From the NCBI RefSeq assembly GCF_003478995.1, contig NZ_QUGI01000004.1:232507-296506 (forward strand): DNA of 64,000 nt. Reading direction: 5' to 3'. Shown here piece by piece: positions 60,354-64,000 of the stretch (its first letter is position 1; every line of letters starts with the position of its first letter). The DNA comes from Pseudoflavonifractor sp. AF19-9AC. Its GTDB lineage: Bacteria; Bacillota; Clostridia; Oscillospirales; Oscillospiraceae. The translations under genes and the position numbers were made by a program. The notes under the pieces are model-generated. The model saw nothing but the letters and a program-made list of their open reading frames with translations, was not told where the DNA came from and made no database searches.

Positions 60354-62300
60354 TTACCGGCCAAACCAGTGCCGACGGCCGTAACCACCATAGCGCCGAT
60401 TTTTGCGCCATCGGATCACAGTGCGCACCAGCAGCACCACACCGGCAATCACCAGTGCCAGCACCAGCCAGGCCACCAGGGAAATCCAGTTGGGATGCTT
60501 CACCAGCTCTATGGGATTCCAGCTGTGGCTGACCTCCTTGCGCCCATCGGGGAAGGCATACTGCTGGGGAATTCCCTCTTCTCCAAAAGACTTCAAATAG
60601 GCCGCCAGAGCGTACCACCCTTTGATTTCTCCACCGGAAGCGTTCCGTAGGATTCGCTGGCTGAAATCGGTGATTTCCTGCCCATTTTCGTCCTTGGGGA
60701 CGATGGACAAAAGTCCGAAAGACTGCTCCTTCACCGTGGAAAGCATCTGGGCACAGTACATGCCGGAGACAACACGGTAAAGCTTGTCGTTCTCCAGCTG
60801 AGCCAGCCCCTGAACACCAAATTCATTGGCAAAGAGCGGTTCCTGCAGCTCTGCCTCGGTCACCCGGTTAAACAGCATCCGGTGGGTATTGAAGGAATAC
60901 TTCGCCCCAGACAGATACAGCTGGGCCTCCGGCATAAGAGGTGTTACAGAGGCATCCACCTCCATAACCGCCCGCAGTTCCTTGCCGGTAAGATAGCAGG
61001 ACACCAGAGGGTACCCGGAGGTACCGGTCTCTCCCTCGCCCATGGATAGCACGTCAAAGGCCTGGGAGACGGTGATGTCACCGGCGTAGAGGGGGGCGCG
61101 CAGAATCCCCGATGCGGTCACTGCCACGGTCTCCACATTCGGGCTGTCCGCCTCCAGATTCTCCACCGCCCAGAGATAGGCATCTGCCACCAGATTACCC
61201 AGATTGTTTTCCGCCTGGGTTCCCTGCTCCGGCTGTTTCAAATCAAAGCTGCTGGTCGTCAGCACCTGATCATAGGTCAGGCTGTAAGCGGACAGGTAGG
61301 ATCCGCTGACAAGGCTTTTCCACTCCTCCGTCAGCGCGGCAATCGCCGGATCCTCCGGAATGCTCTCATCAATGGGAGTCAGGTGGTAATCCACCAAGGT
61401 CTTCTCCCCTGTCTCGTCCCAAGAGAGGGTAATGGAACCCAGATTCTCACAGTAGGGACCTGCAGAGACAATATAGGTATCGCCCACTACAATGGGCTCC
61501 TCCAACGTTGTATGGGTATGGCCGGAGACAATCAGGTCAATTCCCTCCACCGCCTCGGCCAACTGTTCATCCTCAGAAGCCTTCTTCTTTTCATCGGTTC
61601 CGCTGTGGGAAAGGCAGATAATAAACTCCGCCCCCTGCTCCCGCAGAGCATCCACACACCGCTGAGCCGCCGTCTGCGGATCCTCCAGCGTAAACCCGGA
61701 GGTTGGGGCCATGGAGTCTGACTCCTCCCCCATCAGTCCGAAAATGCCAAAGGTAATGCCGCCCCGTTCCAGCAGCAGGTATTCCTGCACTCCATAGGCA
61801 GCCATGGACCGCTGGATATCCAACTGATCGGGATTTGCCCCGGAAGGTCTGAAATTAGCCATAAGAAGCGCCGGAACCGGATCCCCGCTTGTGGACGCGG
61901 CGCTGAGCATTTTTGCAAACCCCACGCCCGTCTGATCAAACTCATGGTTTCCGGCTGTGGTGGCGTCATAGCCCATGGCACCCATGGTCCGCAATTCAGC
62001 CGCCTGAGTGGTATATAACGTCTGCACCAGGGAGCCCACGGAGAAATCCCCGCCGTCCACTGTTACAGCATTCGGATACGCCTGACGCTCCTGCTCCAGT
62101 ACGGTCATCAGACGGGCATAGCCACCGGATTCTCCTCCGTCCTCAGTCTTCTGAGGAAAAAAATGGGAGTGAAGATCATGCGTAAACAAAACAGTCGCCT
62201 GTTTTCCGGTCCCCTCTGCTGCCACAGTCAGACTAAATACCAGCAAAAGCACCAGAATCAGCGACAAGGTAATTCCAGTGAAGCGGCGCAGATACTTCAA
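60354..62300 (-). CDS. membrane-anchored bifunctional metallophosphatase/5'-nucleotidase
   Basis: A 648-residue extracytoplasmic enzyme. A signal peptide (LSLILVLLLVFSLTVAAEG) is followed by the metallophosphatase domain (LFTHDLHSHFFP, TVDGGDFSVGS, TAGNHEFDQTG, LSHSGTDE, VSGHTHTTLEEP) and the 5'-nucleotidase C-terminal domain (NNLGNLVADAYLWAVE onward). It ends with a helix (about 611-632) and a basic tail (WRKNRRYGGYGRRHW) rather than a sortase motif. It removes phosphate from extracellular nucleotides. The start is a TTG after GGGAGG. Confidence 0.92.
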   Translation of the reverse strand: MKYLRRFTGITLSLILVLLLVFSLTVAAEGTGKQATVLFTHDLHSHFFPQKTEDGGESGGYARLMTVLEQERQAYPNAVTVDGGDFSVGSLVQTLYTTQAAELRTMGAMGYDATTAGNHEFDQTGVGFAKMLSAASTSGDPVPALLMANFRPSGANPDQLDIQRSMAAYGVQEYLLLERGGITFGIFGLMGEESDSMAPTSGFTLEDPQTAAQRCVDALREQGAEFIICLSHSGTDEKKKASEDEQLAEAVEGIDLIVSGHTHTTLEEPIVVGDTYIVSAGPYCENLGSITLSWDETGEKTLVDYHLTPIDESIPEDPAIAALTEEWKSLVSGSYLSAYSLTYDQVLTTSSFDLKQPEQGTQAENNLGNLVADAYLWAVENLEADSPNVETVAVTASGILRAPLYAGDITVSQAFDVLSMGEGETGTSGYPLVSCYLTGKELRAVMEVDASVTPLMPEAQLYLSGAKYSFNTHRMLFNRVTEAELQEPLFANEFGVQGLAQLENDKLYRVVSGMYCAQMLSTVKEQSFGLLSIVPKDENGQEITDFSQRILRNASGGEIKGWYALAAYLKSFGEEGIPQQYAFPDGRKEVSHSWNPIELVKHPNWISLVAWLVLALVIAGVVLLVRTVIRWRKNRRYGGYGRRHWFGR

Positions 62301-62476
62301 CGAGATACCTCCCTAAATTTCTGTGTCCTATTCTGCCATAAATGGTCCAAATATGAATACTCATATCTTAACCTGTTTTTGGCGTATCTTTGCATTTTTA
62401 TGTTTTCGCCTGTTTTTTCTTTCGTTTCGCATCTTATTTGATATATTTTTAACAATTCTTTAGGCGTGAATTCCAT
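62297..62476 (-). CDS. doubtful 59-residue ORF before the nucleotidase gene
   Basis: An AT-rich frame, MEFTPKELLKIYQIRCETKE then KTGENIKMQRYAKNRL and YEYSYLDHLW, ending at the nucleotidase start. No ribosome site precedes the ATG. The amino-acid mix (Lys/Tyr/Arg-rich) and AT content differ from all neighbours. It may be a real small gene, a relic, or just low-GC leader sequence. Confidence 0.2.
   Translation of the reverse strand: MEFTPKELLKIYQIRCETKEKTGENIKMQRYAKNRLRYEYSYLDHLWQNRTQKFREVSR
62351..62366. promoter_or_regulatory. palindrome upstream of the nucleotidase gene
   Basis: ATATGA-ATAC-TCATAT is a perfect 6+6 inverted repeat 51 bases before the nucleotidase start, inside an AT-rich stretch; a candidate operator. 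Confidence 0.35.
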
Positions 62477-62483
62477 TTTCGCA

Positions 62484-62517
62484 GGCAAAAGGGGGCTGTC
62501 TTACAGCCCCCTTCGCC
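62484..62517 (-). terminator. terminator after the nucleotidyltransferase gene
   Basis: Stem GGC.AAGGGGGCTG with CAGCCCCCTT.GCC around TCTTA, with TTTTGCC following on the minus strand, 16 bases past the stop. Confidence 0.75.
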
Positions 62518-62532
62518 TGAATCAGTACACTG

Positions 62533-63390
62533 TTACAGGCACTGCAGATATTTTCCATAGAGCGTCATGCCCAACTCCGTTCCAATGGCATGCACCTGAT
62601 CATCGGAGATCCATCCCTCATACAGCCCCAGTTCCTCCAGGCAGCCTACGTAGCGGCCTGTGGTATCCTGAATGTGCTTGATGGTCTGCCCGGCCTCCAA
62701 AAGACTGTCAGCCGTTCCGGCATCCAGCCAGGTGAAATTCTTCTCCAGAGGAATGACCCGAAGCTCACCCCGGCGAAGATATTCCAGATTCACATCGGTA
62801 ATCTCCAGCTCACCGCGAGCCGAGGGCTTCAAATTCCGGGCAATCTCCATCACCTGATGGTCGTAAAAATAGAGGCCGGGAATAATATAATTGGACTTGG
62901 GATAGCGGGGCTTCTCCTCAATGGAGATGGCCCGGCCCGCCTTGTCAAATTCCACGACACCGAAGGGTCGGGGATCCTCCACCCAATAGCCGAACACGGT
63001 GGCACCCCACTCGTTGGCAGCAGCCCGCTTCAGGGTCGCGCCCAAAGTGGGCGCATAGAAAATGTTGTCGCCCAGCACCAGACACACCCGGTCATTGCCC
63101 ACAAACTCCTGTCCAATGAGCAGAGCGTCCGCAATGCCCCGGGCAACGGGCTGTTCGGCGTAATCAATACGCACTCCGTACTGGCTGCCATCTCCCAGCA
63201 GAGAACGGAATGTCTCTGTCTCCTTTGGGGGAACAATGACCAGAATCTCGGAAATACCGGCCTGCATCAAAATGGCAATAGGATAATAAATGAGCGGCTT
63301 GTCATACACCGGGAGCAGAGGCTTGCACACCGGCTTCGTCATGGGGTACAGGCGGGGTCCCTTACCCGCCGCTAGAACGATACCCTTCAT
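62533..63390 (-). CDS. rfbA: glucose-1-phosphate thymidylyltransferase-like enzyme (RmlA family)
   Basis: 285 residues from the ATG at 63390 (AGGAGG upstream). It keeps the RmlA frame: KPLLPVYDKPLIYYPIAILM, VLGDNIFYAP, VVEFDKAGRAISIEEKPRYP, GLYFYDHQVMEIA and NFTWLDAGTADSLLEAG. The nucleotide loop reads GKGPRLYP rather than the usual GGSGTRLYP, a Thr-to-Pro change at a phosphate-binding position. No rfbB, C or D genes are adjacent, so the product (dTDP- or UDP-glucose type) is open. Confidence 0.85.
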   Translation of the reverse strand: MKGIVLAAGKGPRLYPMTKPVCKPLLPVYDKPLIYYPIAILMQAGISEILVIVPPKETETFRSLLGDGSQYGVRIDYAEQPVARGIADALLIGQEFVGNDRVCLVLGDNIFYAPTLGATLKRAAANEWGATVFGYWVEDPRPFGVVEFDKAGRAISIEEKPRYPKSNYIIPGLYFYDHQVMEIARNLKPSARGELEITDVNLEYLRRGELRVIPLEKNFTWLDAGTADSLLEAGQTIKHIQDTTGRYVGCLEELGLYEGWISDDQVHAIGTELGMTLYGKYLQCL

Positions 63391-63477
63391 GTTTTCCTCC
63401 TGTAAAGTCAATGGGCCTGTTAGGAGCGGCGTGTCGTCTGGCTGACCCGTCGTGGGATACGTTCCATACGAGACGCA

Positions 63478-63494
63478 GTTGGAATGGTTCCAAC
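63478..63494 (-). promoter_or_regulatory. 5' leader hairpin of the nucleotidyltransferase transcript
   Basis: A perfect 7-bp stem (GTTGGAA with TTCCAAC, 3-base loop) would form at the extreme 5' end of the roughly 110-base leader. Confidence 0.45.
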
Positions 63495-63501
63495 GCCCCC
63501 T

Positions 63502-63530
63502 ATTGTACCATGACCCCAGGCAGTTTACAA
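63502..63530 (-). promoter_or_regulatory. sigma-A promoter of the nucleotidyltransferase gene
   Basis: Minus strand: TTGTAA (63525-63530), 17-base spacer, TACAAT (63502-63507). Confidence 0.75.
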
Positions 63531-63559
63531 GCCTTTCCCTCCGGTTTTAAGGGAACTTT

Positions 63560-63606
63560 AAAACCCCCGGCGGATCACAATCGTCATCCGCCGGGGGCTT
63601 TTTCTG
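63560..63606. terminator. terminator after the biotinyl carrier gene
   Basis: Long stem (AAAACCCCCGGCGGAT with ATCCGCCGGGGGCTTTTT) with T-runs both ways, 20 bases past the carrier gene stop. Confidence 0.85.
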
Positions 63607-63624
63607 TTAAAAACTAGGTTTTTC

Positions 63625-64000
63625 TCAGCCCAGAACCACCAGCAGATCGTCGGTGTTCACCGTGCTGCCGACCACAGCAGAGATGGACTTGACGGTGCCG
63701 TCCACAGGGGCGGAAACCTCAATTTCCATCTTCATGGCCTCCAGAACCACCAGCACATCGCCGGCCTTCACGCTCTGGCCCACCTGGCACTCCACCTTAA
63801 AGATGTTGCCGGGCATGGGGCTCTTCACTGCAGTCTCGCCAGCGGCGGGTGCAGCAGCAGGAGCAGGAGCGGGGGCAGCGGCCGGTGCCGCAGCAGGGGC
63901 GGGTGCGGGGGCAGCAGCCACAGGAGCGGCAGCGGGCGCGGGAGCAGCCACAGGAGCGGCTGCCACGGGGGCAGCGGCCACAGGAGCAGCAGGACCGTCA
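63625..64000 (-). CDS. biotin/lipoyl carrier protein with Ala/Pro linker, 5' end outside window
   Basis: The frame stays open to the last base, so the N-terminus is missing. What remains is a linker of about 55 residues made almost only of Ala and Pro (repeated AAPVAAAP and PAPAAAP units), then a biotinyl domain with the acceptor Lys in LVVLEAMKMEIEVSAP. The domain begins KSPMPGNIFKVECQVGQSVK. Such carriers are gamma subunits of Na+-pumping decarboxylases (glutaconyl-CoA or methylmalonyl-CoA) or oxaloacetate decarboxylase parts. It might serve the OadB-type subunit at 24.6 kb, which is inference. Confidence 0.88.
   Translation of the reverse strand, partial: DGPAAPVAAAPVAAAPVAAPAPAAAPVAAAPAPAPAAAPAAAPAPAPAAAPAAGETAVKSPMPGNIFKVECQVGQSVKAGDVLVVLEAMKMEIEVSAPVDGTVKSISAVVGSTVNTDDLLVVLG

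Noticed and set aside
63840..64000. Repetitive GC-rich stretch at the window end as a possible repeat element
   Set aside because: It encodes the Ala/Pro linker of the biotinyl carrier in frame; the repetition follows from the protein composition.

Overview
The window reads as a chromosomal segment of an anaerobic, endospore-forming, fairly high-GC Firmicute of class Clostridia, most like the Oscillospiraceae (Flavonifractor/Pseudoflavonifractor type). The evidence is an intact sporulation gene set (spoIID-like, spoIIGA-sigE, ylbJ/spoVV, yqfC-yqfD, ylmC/ymxH-type), an anaerobic redox repertoire (FprA flavoprotein, rubredoxin-like modules, an NfnAB-type transhydrogenase), Na+-decarboxylase parts and AddAB recombination. 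No rRNA, tRNA, prophage, insertion sequence or CRISPR array was seen. The genus is inference.

Layout. 1-2.1 kb (+): end of a SpoIID/LytB gene, then queA. 2.2-12.2 kb (-): a long housekeeping operon read nusB, TsaD-like, xseA, xseB, ispA, DUF212, dxs, tlyA, nadK, argR, recN, close to the Bacillus order. 12.4-15.5 kb (-): alanine/glycine symporter, sigE, spoIIGA. 15.7-19.8 kb (+): a PadR regulator with a strong promoter and palindromic operator, driving three tandem DUF2812 membrane proteins. 19.8-23.8 kb (-): RNase M5, holA, comEC. 24-28.3 kb: a small orphan gene (+), then on the minus strand a Na+-decarboxylase beta subunit with a 43-residue partner behind a riboswitch-like leader, an HD protein, a DegV protein and trmD. 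28.5-30 kb (+): FprA flavoprotein carrying a shortened rubredoxin tail and a separate 40-residue mini-rubredoxin. 30-31.9 kb: glycosyltransferase (-) and YlmC-type PRC-barrel (+). 31.9-40.2 kb (-): addB, pyridoxamine kinase, EamA half-transporter, addA. 40.4-42.8 kb (+): two-component system. 43-48.9 kb (-): guaB, acyl-ACP thioesterase, two Cys-rich unknowns, phoH, yqfD, yqfC. 49-52.5 kb (-): an eight-gene operon led by DUF2975 and an Xre regulator, followed by six small envelope proteins of unknown function. 52.6-55.5 kb (-): metallopeptidase, metallophosphoesterase, anti-sigma-like protein, ECF sigma. 55.5-57 kb (+): ylbJ and a small Cys protein. 57-64 kb (-): ATPase, NfnB and NfnA, 5'-nucleotidase, nucleotidyltransferase, and the end of a biotinyl carrier gene cut by the window edge.

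How it fits together. The minus-strand housekeeping operon supplies isoprenoid precursors (Dxs, IspA), DNA repair (RecN, ExoVII), NAD phosphorylation, RNA modification and arginine control. SpoIIGA activates SigE, whose known regulon includes the ylbJ and yqfCD families found further along. The least explained content is the PadR-DUF2812 array and the DUF2975-Xre envelope operon. Their control regions carry near-identical palindromes (TATCGTT-N3-CGATA) although they lie 37 kb apart.

Limits: start codons were chosen by eye from ribosome binding sites and overlaps. Family names rest on recognised motifs, not on database searches.
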